A stretch of DNA of 37,628 nucleotides, from assembly GCA_964482135.1 (NCBI GenBank), contig CAYZWF010000022.1, forward strand, positions 1-37,628, written 5' to 3'. Position numbers and translations under genes: made by a program. The notes beneath the pieces are model-generated. The model had not been told where the DNA came from and did not search any database. It saw only the letters and a list, made by a program, of their open reading frames with translations. Shown here piece after piece: positions 6,107-14,065 of this stretch (position 1 is the stretch's first letter; each line of letters opens with the position of its first letter). Source of the stretch: UBA11136 sp964482135 (GTDB lineage Bacteria; Pseudomonadota; Alphaproteobacteria; UBA11136).

Positions 6107-8782
6107 GTGATCAAGGCGTTCGGGGATATTTATCTGCGATTTCTTGCGTGCTGGGTAGATGCCGCGAGAAAAGCCGCGGTTCCAATTCTTCTTGCCGCGA
6201 CCGTGGCCACCGGCGTGTCGTTGTTCTACACGGTGGAACATCTCCGAATCAATACCTCTACCTCGGACATGCTGTCCGCGGAACTTCCCTTCCGCAAGAT
6301 TTACGACGAATACAGGCGCGCCTTTCCTAATCTCAGGAACAACATCACCATCGTCGTGGAGGGTGAGACCCCGGACATAGCCGAAGATGCCGCCGCGGCG
6401 CTCGCCGCCCGGCTCAAGACGGAAACCGAAGAATTCAAATTTGTCTTCGATCCCGCCAGCGAGCCCTTCTTTATCACCAACGGCCTGCTTTTCCTGGACG
6501 AGGACGAACTGGGCGATCTTTCCGACCGCCTGGCCGACGCCCAGCCCCTGTTGGCGGCCCTGGCCGAGGATATGAATCTGCGCGGTTTTTTCGACCTTCT
6601 CAACGAGGCCATAGACGAGGTGGCCAAGGGCGATGAAGACCCATCGCGGTTGATCCGGATTTTTCACAATATTTCCGAGACCATCGAGAAACAGCAGGAG
6701 GGAGTTCCACGCCCCATGTCGTGGCGCAAGATGATGATGGGTGGCGAGATAGAGATTGGCGACCTGCGCCGCTTTATTTTGGTCAAGCCCACGTTGGACG
6801 AATCCTCCCTACAGCCCGCTAAACAGGCGGTGGAAATTATCCGTACGGCGGCCAGGGATCTTGATCTCAATTCCGAATCCGGGGTACGGGTGCGGCTCAC
6901 GGGCGGCGTGGTTTTGAGCCAGGAAGAAATGGTGAGCGTCACCCAGGGGGCGAGCGCGGCGGGCATGCTGGCCCTTATACTCGTGGGCGTGCTGGTGGTT
7001 ATTGGCCTCGGTTCGTTACGCCTGACCACGGCGACCCTCATCACTTTGGTCATGGGGCTGGTGTGGACGGGGGGATACGCCACCCTCGCCGTGGGCCAGC
7101 TCAATCTGATTTCCGTGGCCTTTGCCGTTCTGTTTATCGGCATCGGGGTGGATTTCGGAATCCAGTTCTGTCTTCGTTACCGCGAGGCCATCGGCCGCGG
7201 TCAGTCCCACGAGGAAGCGCTTCACGAATCGGCCACCGGGGTCGGCGGCGCGTTGACCCTGGCGGCCATTGCCGCGGCCATCGGATTCTTCTCTTTCGTG
7301 CCCACGGCCTATCTTGGCCTGTCGGAACTGGGCATTATTTCCGGCGGCAGCATGATGATCGCCCTGTTCGCCAATCTGACGGTCTTGCCGGCCTGTTTGA
7401 CCCTGATGCCGCTGGAGCACCGGGAGGGCATGCTCCCAGCCTGGCAGGGGTGGCGGAACATAAAGTGGGGGCCGAAACCGGCCCCGGGATTCCTGTTGCG
7501 CCATGCCACCAGCATTTCCCTCTGGGCGCTGGTGTTGGGGGTGGCCGCTGCCGTGACTTATCTGCCCCGGCTGCAATTCGACTTCGATCCCATGAATCTC
7601 AAAGACCCGACCACGGAATCCGTGCAAACGGCGCTTGACCTGATGAAGGAGAGTGAGACGTCTTTCTATACCATCCAGATTCTCGTCCCTAATGTGGAGG
7701 AGGCGCAAAGCCTTGCCCGGGAACTGGAAGCCCTGCCTCTGGTTGACCATACGGAGGGCCTGGCCGATTTCGTGCCCGATGACCAGGAAGACAAGCTCTT
7801 CATGATCGACGATATGGCGCTGTTTCTTTTTCCCGTCCTCGATGCATCGCCGCTGGATAAGCCGTTGGACAATGACGGGCGCAGGAAGGTGGTCTTCCGA
7901 TTAAAGGAAAATCTGGAACATCTCATTGAAACGCCTCTGGTGGGCGTTCTCGATGCGCCCGCCCGGCGGCTGTTCAACGCCCTGGCGCAGTTCGAGGAAT
8001 CGGCCCGCGACAACGGGCAATCGCTGGAAGATCTGGAAACGCTTCTCTTGTCCTCTCTGCCCGAACGGCTGAAAAAGCTGCAACAGTCCCTCAATGCCAG
8101 GGAGGTTACGGTAGCGGACCTGCCGGAACTCCTGCGTCAGCGTAAAATCGCCGCAGACGGCCGTACCCTGGTGGAGGTCTTTCCCGCCGAAGCCCTGACC
8201 AGTAACGACGCCCTGAGGCGATTTGTGGCCGCCGTGCGCAAGGTGGCCCCCAGCGCTACCGAAGACCCGGTGATATTGCTCGAGGGGGGGGATGCCGTCA
8301 CCACGGCCTTTAAACAGGCCGGGCTTCTATCCCTGGCTTTGATCACCCTGCTTCTTCTGATTGTGCTGCAAAGCGTCATCGATACGCTTCTTGTCCTGTT
8401 TCCTCTGGCCCTGGCTACGGTGTTTACGGCTTCAAGTTCCGTGATTTTCGGTATTCCCTTCAACTTCGCCAATATCATCGCCATCCCGCTGTTGTTCAGT
8501 CTCGGCGTTGCCTACGGTATCTATCTCGTGTTGCGTGAACGCAGCGCCGATTCCATCGCCGATGTGATGACCACCAGCACGCCGCGGGCCATCCTTTTCA
8601 GCGCGCTGACCACCATGTGTTCCTTCGGCACCCTGACCATTTCGAGCCATCTCGGCACCGCCAGCATGGGCCAGCTTTTGACCATTTCCCTGAGCTTTGC
8701 CCTGGTCTGTACGCTGGTGGTCCTGCCCTGCCTTCTGGCCTGCCGCAAACGCTATTTTCCGCGTCGCGGAGGCCGAACATGA
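6107..8782 (+). CDS. hpnN: HpnN, RND-family hopanoid transporter
   Basis: This inner-membrane MMPL/RND-type exporter of about 891 residues is known in other bacteria to move hopanoids to the outer membrane. It shows the duplicated RND layout: one N-terminal transmembrane helix (near AVPILLAATVATGVSLFY), a periplasmic loop, a five-helix block containing FIGIGVDFGIQFCLRYRE (the motif with the conserved acidic residue), then a second copy with a helix, a long loop and a final block containing LLFSLGVAYGIYLVLRE. I chose the GTG at 6107 because GGTGGGGA precedes it by about seven bases. An ATG at 6071 in the same frame has no visible ribosome site. The stop overlaps the next start (ATGA), so it begins a four-gene coupled set. 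Confidence 0.92.
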   Translation: MIKAFGDIYLRFLACWVDAARKAAVPILLAATVATGVSLFYTVEHLRINTSTSDMLSAELPFRKIYDEYRRAFPNLRNNITIVVEGETPDIAEDAAAALAARLKTETEEFKFVFDPASEPFFITNGLLFLDEDELGDLSDRLADAQPLLAALAEDMNLRGFFDLLNEAIDEVAKGDEDPSRLIRIFHNISETIEKQQEGVPRPMSWRKMMMGGEIEIGDLRRFILVKPTLDESSLQPAKQAVEIIRTAARDLDLNSESGVRVRLTGGVVLSQEEMVSVTQGASAAGMLALILVGVLVVIGLGSLRLTTATLITLVMGLVWTGGYATLAVGQLNLISVAFAVLFIGIGVDFGIQFCLRYREAIGRGQSHEEALHESATGVGGALTLAAIAAAIGFFSFVPTAYLGLSELGIISGGSMMIALFANLTVLPACLTLMPLEHREGMLPAWQGWRNIKWGPKPAPGFLLRHATSISLWALVLGVAAAVTYLPRLQFDFDPMNLKDPTTESVQTALDLMKESETSFYTIQILVPNVEEAQSLARELEALPLVDHTEGLADFVPDDQEDKLFMIDDMALFLFPVLDASPLDKPLDNDGRRKVVFRLKENLEHLIETPLVGVLDAPARRLFNALAQFEESARDNGQSLEDLETLLLSSLPERLKKLQQSLNAREVTVADLPELLRQRKIAADGRTLVEVFPAEALTSNDALRRFVAAVRKVAPSATEDPVILLEGGDAVTTAFKQAGLLSLALITLLLLIVLQSVIDTLLVLFPLALATVFTASSSVIFGIPFNFANIIAIPLLFSLGVAYGIYLVLRERSADSIADVMTTSTPRAILFSALTTMCSFGTLTISSHLGTASMGQLLTISLSFALVCTLVVLPCLLACRKRYFPRRGGRT

Positions 8783-9528
8783 AGGCGGTGATCCTGGCGG
8801 CCGGTGTCGGCGCACGGCTGGGTTCGGGCGAGGACCATCCGCCCAAGGCCATGCTGTGTTTCGCGGACAGAACGCTGCTTTCCCGGCATCTGGAAATCTT
8901 GCGCCACTGCGGGATCGAGGAAGTTATTATCGTCACCGGCTACCGCGCCGAGCTTTTCGAGGAAGCGGTCGCGCCCCAGAAAGCTGAAGGTTTCGTGCGC
9001 ACCCTCGTGAACCCGGATTTCCGGCTGGGCAGTATTCTTTCCTTGTGGACGGCCCGGGATGTTCTTCACTGTGGCGATGACATTCTTCTCATGGATGCCG
9101 ATGTGCTGAATGATTTTCGTATGATCGAGCGTTTGCGGGATTCGGGAAACGCCAACTGCTTTCTCATGGACCGCGATTTCGAGGCCGGAGACGAGCCGGT
9201 GAAGCTCTGTATTAAGGAAGGTGAGATCGTCGATTTTCACAAAAAGGTCGAACGCGCCTATGATTTTTGCGGGGAATCGGTGGGGTTTTTCCGTTTCTCG
9301 GCCGGCATGGCGGGGCGCCTTGCCCACAGGGCGCAGGCCTATGTGGATGAGGGAAGAGGGGAGGAATGGTACGAAGAGGCTATTCGTGATCTGGTGATGG
9401 AATGCCCCGCCGGAACCTTTGGGTATGAAGACGTGACAGGCATTCCCTGGATCGAGATAGACTTTCCCGAAGACGTGGAGCGCGCCCGGGAAGAAATTCT
9501 TCCCCGTTTGAAGGGCCTAGAAACATGA
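8779..9528 (+). CDS. Sugar-phosphate/LicC-like nucleotidyltransferase
   Basis: This 249-residue GT-A-fold nucleotidyltransferase has the binding loop ILAAGVGARLG (5-15), PPK (21-23) and the metal-binding acidic motif MDADVL (105-110). Its C-terminal GIPWIEIDFPEDVERA (221-236) is typical of cytidylyltransferases such as LicC and of inositol- or choline-phosphate cytidylyltransferases. It would transfer CMP to a phosphorylated small alcohol, giving a CDP-alcohol. The substrate (phosphocholine, phosphoethanolamine, inositol phosphate or a phosphonate) cannot be told from sequence. It overlaps hpnN by ATGA upstream and a CDP-alcohol phosphatidyltransferase-like gene by ATGA downstream. That coupling suggests the two enzymes act in sequence. 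It is distantly similar to the PntC half of the PepM fusion but is a separate protein. Confidence 0.82.
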   Translation: MKAVILAAGVGARLGSGEDHPPKAMLCFADRTLLSRHLEILRHCGIEEVIIVTGYRAELFEEAVAPQKAEGFVRTLVNPDFRLGSILSLWTARDVLHCGDDILLMDADVLNDFRMIERLRDSGNANCFLMDRDFEAGDEPVKLCIKEGEIVDFHKKVERAYDFCGESVGFFRFSAGMAGRLAHRAQAYVDEGRGEEWYEEAIRDLVMECPAGTFGYEDVTGIPWIEIDFPEDVERAREEILPRLKGLET

Positions 9529-10160
9529 GTGATTCCCAGGGAAATATCGCCTGGGACCAGCGTCTGGCCCGTATCCTGGTCAAGCCGCTGGCCCACACCT
9601 CCATCCATCCCAACGCCATTACCACCCTGGGCCTGATGATGGGGCTTCTGGCCGGTCATCTCTTCGGCCAGGGCGATCCGGTTCTCGCCAACTGGGGCGC
9701 CGGGGTGTTCATGTTCGCCGCCTTCATCGACCATGCCGATGGGGAACTTGCGCGTCTGGTGAACAAGACCAGCACCTTCGGCCATTATTATGATCACGTG
9801 GCCGTGGGCGTCAGCTATGTGGCTTTGTTCTTGGGGATGGGGCTCGGCCAACGTCACGGGCCGCTGGGATATTGGGCGGTGCTGTTGGGCGTGGCGGCCG
9901 GTCTCGCTGTGGCGGTGATCATGAGCGTACGGGTAGGGATCGAAGTCCGGGAAGGCGTGGAGGCCGTCAAGCAGGGCAGCTTCGCCGGGTTCGAGCCCGA
10001 AGATACTCTTTACATCGTTGGCCCGGTCACTTGGCTGGGCTATGGGCTTCCCTTTCTTGTGGCCGCCGGGATCGGCGCGCCCCTGTTCCTGCTGTGGGTG
10101 GTCTGGGAACGTCTGCGGCATTCAAAGGGACGCAATTCGGGAGGGCAGGACCGGTCATGA
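9525..10160 (+). CDS. CDP-alcohol phosphatidyltransferase-like membrane protein (copy 1)
   Basis: The 211-residue protein has several hydrophobic helices. Residues 69-94 give most of the CDP-alcohol phosphatidyltransferase motif: D69-xx-D72-G73-xx-A76-R77, then G86-xxx-D90. The fourth aspartate expected three residues on from D90 is V94 instead. The codons at 9792-9815 read unambiguously, so this is not a frame artefact. A later segment FAGFEPEDTLYIVGPVTW is shared almost word for word with the second copy at 11137-11751. The family transfers a phospho-alcohol head group from a CDP-alcohol to a lipid, or the reverse with CDP-diacylglycerol. Whether this variant is active, and on which lipid, is unknown. 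It is translationally coupled to the nucleotidyltransferase before it and hpnA after it. Confidence 0.8.
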   Translation: MSDSQGNIAWDQRLARILVKPLAHTSIHPNAITTLGLMMGLLAGHLFGQGDPVLANWGAGVFMFAAFIDHADGELARLVNKTSTFGHYYDHVAVGVSYVALFLGMGLGQRHGPLGYWAVLLGVAAGLAVAVIMSVRVGIEVREGVEAVKQGSFAGFEPEDTLYIVGPVTWLGYGLPFLVAAGIGAPLFLLWVVWERLRHSKGRNSGGQDRS

Positions 10161-11146
10161 CCACCCTTGTGACCGGAGCCTCGGGATTCGTCGGATCGGC
10201 CGTGCTGCGGGAACTGGTGCGGGCCGGACACGAGGTGAAGGCATTGCTGCGGCCCACCAGCGACCGCCGCAACCTGGAAGGACAGGAGGTGGACATCGCT
10301 ATTGGCGATTTGTCCAACCGCACTTCCCTGGTCAGGGCGCTGGCCGGGTGCGATGCCCTGTTTCATGTGGCGGCCGATTACCGGCTGTGGGCGGCAAACC
10401 CCGAGGAAATCTACGAGTCAAACGTTCGCGGCACCCGCAACATCATGGAGGCCGCCGGTGAGGCCGGGGTAAAACGCATTGTCTATACCAGCAGCGTGGC
10501 GACCCTGGGGCTTAACGCCGACGGCACGCCCTCCCATGAGGAGACCCCGGTTTCCTTGGAGGATATGATCGGGGATTACAAATGCTCGAAATTTCTCGCC
10601 GAGGAAGAGGTCAATCGCCTCGTCGCCGAACACTCCCTGCCCGCGGTGATCGTTAATCCCGCCGCCCCCATCGGTCCGCGCGATATCAAGCCCACCCCCA
10701 CCGGCAGGATGATCGTTCAGGCGGCGGCTGGGAAAATGCCCGCCTTCGTGGATACCGGCCTTAATTTCGTGCATGTGGATGATGTGGCGAAGGGGCATAT
10801 GCTGGCCTTTGAGAAGGGGCGGGTGGGGGAGCGCTATATTCTCGGCGCCGAGAACCTTACCCTGCGTCAGGTGCTGGCCGAGATTGCGCGGCTCACCCAG
10901 CGCCGCCCGCCGTCTATTAATATTCCCCACAATCTGATTCTTCCCATCGCCTATGTGGCGGAGGCCATTGCCCGGCTGCGCGGCGGGCCGGAACCCATGA
11001 TCACGGTGGATGGGCTTAAGCTGTCGAAAAAACGCATGTTCTTTTCCATCGAAAAGGCGCGGCGTGAACTGGACTATGCGCCCCGTCCCGCCGTGGAAGC
11101 CATGAGCGATGCCGTGGACTGGTTCCGCCACCATGGCTATGTCTGA
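10157..11146 (+). CDS. hpnA: HpnA, NAD-dependent epimerase/dehydratase-like hopanoid-associated protein
   Basis: This 329-residue extended short-chain dehydrogenase has the NAD(P)-binding VTGASGFVGSA (5-15) and the catalytic pair Y141-xxx-K145 in GDYKCSKFLAEE. TSSVATLG and NPAAPIGPRDIKPTPTG are typical of the hopanoid-associated sugar epimerase family (HpnA). Its reaction has not been established; it is placed in hopanoid side-chain or sugar metabolism by association. The start overlaps the previous stop (ATGA), closing the hpnN operon. Its 3' end overlaps the convergent CDP-alcohol phosphatidyltransferase-like gene by 10 bases. Confidence 0.9.
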   Translation: MTTLVTGASGFVGSAVLRELVRAGHEVKALLRPTSDRRNLEGQEVDIAIGDLSNRTSLVRALAGCDALFHVAADYRLWAANPEEIYESNVRGTRNIMEAAGEAGVKRIVYTSSVATLGLNADGTPSHEETPVSLEDMIGDYKCSKFLAEEEVNRLVAEHSLPAVIVNPAAPIGPRDIKPTPTGRMIVQAAAGKMPAFVDTGLNFVHVDDVAKGHMLAFEKGRVGERYILGAENLTLRQVLAEIARLTQRRPPSINIPHNLILPIAYVAEAIARLRGGPEPMITVDGLKLSKKRMFFSIEKARRELDYAPRPAVEAMSDAVDWFRHHGYV

Positions 11147-11751
11147 TTACGCCGCCCCCGCAGGACCACGGACAGGGTCCACAACGTATAAACCACCGCC
11201 CCGGCGGCGCTGAGGACGAAAAACGGCGTCAGGAACTCGGCCCAGGTTATGGGCCCGATGAGATAGATGCCGTCCTCCAGTTCAAATCCCGCAAATCTCG
11301 GATATCCGACGGTATCGCCTTCCTCGAGATGGCTCTGCTTGTCGATGCGCAGGTTGAGAAACATGGAAAACACGGCGCCACCAGCCGCGGCCAGCCCCAG
11401 AACAATGGCCCATCCGCCGAGAAAGGACTCCCGCGCCCCGATGCCGATGCCGAGAAACAGCCCGCCGTAACTCAAGGCTCCCACCGCATAGTCGAGATAA
11501 TAGCCGAGACGGGATGTCTTCCCCGTCATCCTGGCCAGTTCGCCGTCGAAATGGTCCATGAAGCGCGCCAGGATGAACAACCCCGCCGCCCAGTTGGCCG
11601 CCGTTTTGTCTCCCACCGCGAACAGGGCGGCGGCGGCCAGCGCCAGCACAAGGGTAAAGAGGGTCACCTGGTTGGGGGTGATGGGGGTGCGGGCCAGGGG
11701 GCGGACCATGATGCTGGCCAGTCTCTGGTCCCAGGGAGAGGTCTGTTTCAT
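11137..11751 (-). CDS. CDP-alcohol phosphatidyltransferase-like membrane protein (copy 2)
   Basis: The 204-residue protein is paralogous to the gene at 9525: SPWDQRLASIMVRPLA matches AWDQRLARILVKPLA there. The family motif is D66-xx-D69-G70-xx-A73-R74, G83-xxx-D87, but the fourth aspartate position is G91. The shared segment FAGFELEDGIYLIGPITW follows, and two further hydrophobic helices close the protein. The start is the ATG at 11751, which overlaps the hpnL stop (ATGA on the minus strand). A longer frame from 11865 would run through the end of hpnL and is not supported. Coupling to hpnL, a membrane protein of the lipid flippase/LPG-synthase type, suggests a lipid role. The donor could be CMP-AEP from the pepM-pntC route; this is inference. 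Confidence 0.8.
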   Translation of the reverse strand: MKQTSPWDQRLASIMVRPLARTPITPNQVTLFTLVLALAAAALFAVGDKTAANWAAGLFILARFMDHFDGELARMTGKTSRLGYYLDYAVGALSYGGLFLGIGIGARESFLGGWAIVLGLAAAGGAVFSMFLNLRIDKQSHLEEGDTVGYPRFAGFELEDGIYLIGPITWAEFLTPFFVLSAAGAVVYTLWTLSVVLRGRRNQT

Positions 11752-12788
11752 GTGCGGGGTTCCCGTGGCGGGGCAGGTTCTCCAGACACTTCCGGGGAGA
11801 CCTCCCCGGCCATTTGGGGGGAGAAGGAAGAAAACCCGCCCAACAGCATGCCCCACGCAATCCACACGATTTCCCGGAACCGCCGGATCATGGCCACGGC
11901 CAGACCCAGGACGCCCCGCCCCGTCATGGCTTCGATGACGATCATAAAGGCTCCCTCCTGGACGCCGAGAGCTCCCGGAATGAAAAAGGCGCCGCTGCGC
12001 ACCAGCTGGGCGATGGCCTCGATGATCCAGGCTTCGCTGAAGGTCACCGGGTGGCCGAGGAAAAGCAGCGTCACATACAATTCCAGGGCGCCGATCACCC
12101 AGTTGATGAAGGCCAGAACAAGCGCCAGCAGGAAACGCCGGCGATGACGGGTGTAAAAATGAATCAGCCGGTCTTCCATGTCGTGGATGTGATGGAGAAG
12201 GTTCTCCAGGAAACGTCCAAGCCGCGTTTGCGCCATCCAGGTTCCGGCGAGGGAGGAGATTTTGTAGCGCTGCACCAGGAAAAGCAGGGCGATGCCTGCC
12301 GTGAAGGCGATAAGCCCGGCCGCAGCCACGAGGTTGTAGGAGGGCGGCAGCACTTCGGTTGCAAGCATGAGGCCAAATCCGGCGCCGAGAAACGCGATCA
12401 GGGCCAGAAGATTCGTGGTCTTGGCGATAATGAGAGAGGCCGTGCCCTCGCGGTAGCCTGTGCCGAAATATTTTTTAAGAAGGACCGCCTTTACCGGTTC
12501 GCCGCCCATGGTGGCCAGCGGCGTCGTGTTATTGACGGCCTCACCGACCATACGGATTTTCCAAACCCTATAAATGGTTAGCGAATTGAAATTTAAGGGA
12601 AGCAGGGCCAGTTGCCAGGAAATGGAATCAATGACGAAGGCAATCAGATAGAGGGTGAGGATTACCCCTATTCCCCACCCCACCCGCACGGTCTCGTCCC
12701 ATAATTGGCCGAGATCGGTATGGGCAAGGACGAGAGCAAGAAGGCCAAGGCCGATAAGCAAATAGAGAAATTTAAGATTCTTCACCAC
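11748..12788 (-). CDS. hpnL: HpnL, integral membrane protein of the AglD/LPG-synthase transmembrane family
   Basis: The 346-residue protein is almost entirely membrane helices (about eight) and belongs to the UPF0104/lysylphosphatidylglycerol synthase transmembrane group. Recognisable family segments are TPLATMGGEPVKAVLLKKY (residues about 89-107) and FFIPGALGVQEGAFMIV near the C-terminus, the latter being the hallmark of HpnL-type proteins in hopanoid loci. The biochemical role is not established; related proteins flip or modify lipids. The hydrophilic tail (SPQMAGEVSPEVSGEPAPPREP) is proline- and glutamate-rich. It is the first gene of a minus-strand pair with copy 2 of the phosphatidyltransferase. 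Confidence 0.88.
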   Translation of the reverse strand: MVKNLKFLYLLIGLGLLALVLAHTDLGQLWDETVRVGWGIGVILTLYLIAFVIDSISWQLALLPLNFNSLTIYRVWKIRMVGEAVNNTTPLATMGGEPVKAVLLKKYFGTGYREGTASLIIAKTTNLLALIAFLGAGFGLMLATEVLPPSYNLVAAAGLIAFTAGIALLFLVQRYKISSLAGTWMAQTRLGRFLENLLHHIHDMEDRLIHFYTRHRRRFLLALVLAFINWVIGALELYVTLLFLGHPVTFSEAWIIEAIAQLVRSGAFFIPGALGVQEGAFMIVIEAMTGRGVLGLAVAMIRRFREIVWIAWGMLLGGFSSFSPQMAGEVSPEVSGEPAPPREPRT

Positions 12789-12842
12789 GGGTTTCCAGAA
12801 TGGGTGACGGATACTTTTTTCAACATGCGCCAGGGAATCTTC

Positions 12843-12865
12843 TTATGACACAGGTTATGACACAG
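12843..12865. repeat. Two tandem 11-base repeats
   Basis: TTATGACACAG occurs at 12843-12853 and 12855-12865. It lies in the 284-base gap between the divergent hpnL and ispH genes, where it could be a pair of regulator half-sites or chance. No consensus promoter was found in this gap. Confidence 0.5.
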
Positions 12866-13072
12866 AGCTTCGTCCATATATAGCTTCCGGGCTTTCATTC
12901 GGGCTCAGGCGGAAGAAAATGAGGGATATCAGAATTGCATTGTCTCTTTTCTTTTGCAGCGCCATATGAAAATTAAATCCGTGCATATCCTTATGGCAGG
13001 GGGATTTGTGGCAGGTCTCTCAACGTGTTAAGAAACACATTGCCTTTTTAAGTCGTCACCAGGGAAGGTCCT

Positions 13073-14035
13073 ATGGTCGTTAAACAAGAGCTGCGGGTCA
13101 TCCTCGTCCGCCCCAGGGGGTTTTGCGCCGGTGTGGAGCGGGCCATCGAAATCGTCGAGCGGGCTTTGAATCTCTACGGACCTCCGGTCTATGTGCGCCA
13201 TGAAATCGTCCATAACAAACGGGTGGTGGAAGGCCTGAAAGACAAGGGCGCGGTATTCGTCGAGGAGCTTGATGAAATCCCCGATGGCGGCGTGACGATC
13301 TTCAGCGCCCATGGTGTTGCCCAGACGGTGGAGGACACCGCCAACGCCCGCAATCTTCCTCTTCTTGACGCCACCTGTCCTCTGGTGGCAAAGGTGCATA
13401 AGGAAGGCCAGGGCTATGCCGAAGACGACTACGAAGTGGTGTTGATCGGGCATGAGGGCCACCCGGAAGTGGAAGGCACCATGGGCCGCATTCCCGGCAA
13501 GGTTTATCTTGTGTCCAGTGCCGAGGACGTTTTCAAGCTGGACGTCTCCGCCCCGGACAAGCTTTCCTATGTCAGCCAGACCACGCTCTCGGTGGACGAT
13601 ACACGAGACACCATCGAGGCGCTCAAGACCCGCTTTCCCGCGATCATCGGTCCCGACGTAAAGGACATTTGCTACGCCACGCAAAATCGCCAGACCTCGG
13701 TGCGCGAGCTTTCACAGCGGGTTGATATGCTTCTGGTGGTGGGGGCCAGCAACAGTTCAAATTCCAATCGTCTTCAGGAAATTGGCGCCGAAACGGGAGT
13801 GGCCACCCATCTGATTGAGGATCCCCAGGTGTTTGATCCGGCTTGGCTGGAAGACGTGAACACTTTGGGTATCACCGCCGGTGCCTCGACGCCTGAGGAG
13901 CTGGTTCAGGAATTGATCGATAGACTCCGCGAGTGCCGGAAAGTAAAACTCGAATCTTCGGAAGGGGAGGACGAAAACGTCCAGTTTAAACTGCCCCCGC
14001 AATTGTCCGCGGACGTGACATCCCAACGGGCCTGA
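13073..14035 (+). CDS. ispH: 4-hydroxy-3-methylbut-2-enyl diphosphate reductase
   Basis: This is the last enzyme of the methylerythritol phosphate pathway, reducing HMBPP to IPP and DMAPP, the building blocks of squalene. The 320-residue protein has the three conserved Fe-S cysteines: C18 in PRGFCAGVERA, C102 in LLDATCPLV and C200 in KDICYATQNRQ. Substrate-binding motifs HEIVHN (43-48), SAHGV (78-82) and GHEGHPEVEGTMG (126-138) are present, as is the catalytic-region TQNRQ. It is followed by hpnH after 30 bases, so precursor supply is probably co-transcribed with hopanoid tailoring. Confidence 0.96.
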   Translation: MVVKQELRVILVRPRGFCAGVERAIEIVERALNLYGPPVYVRHEIVHNKRVVEGLKDKGAVFVEELDEIPDGGVTIFSAHGVAQTVEDTANARNLPLLDATCPLVAKVHKEGQGYAEDDYEVVLIGHEGHPEVEGTMGRIPGKVYLVSSAEDVFKLDVSAPDKLSYVSQTTLSVDDTRDTIEALKTRFPAIIGPDVKDICYATQNRQTSVRELSQRVDMLLVVGASNSSNSNRLQEIGAETGVATHLIEDPQVFDPAWLEDVNTLGITAGASTPEELVQELIDRLRECRKVKLESSEGEDENVQFKLPPQLSADVTSQRA

Positions 14036-14065
14036 CGCAGGAAAATAACCGGAAGAGACATCTTC

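Noticed and set aside
11752..11865. N-terminal extension of phosphatidyltransferase copy 2
   Set aside because: It overlaps the coding end of hpnL. The ATG at 11751 coupled to the hpnL stop aligns with the start of copy 1.
12846..12884. 12-codon open frame starting in the tandem repeats before ispH
   Set aside because: It is very short, made mostly of the repeat, and has no ribosome site; no evidence that it is a leader peptide.
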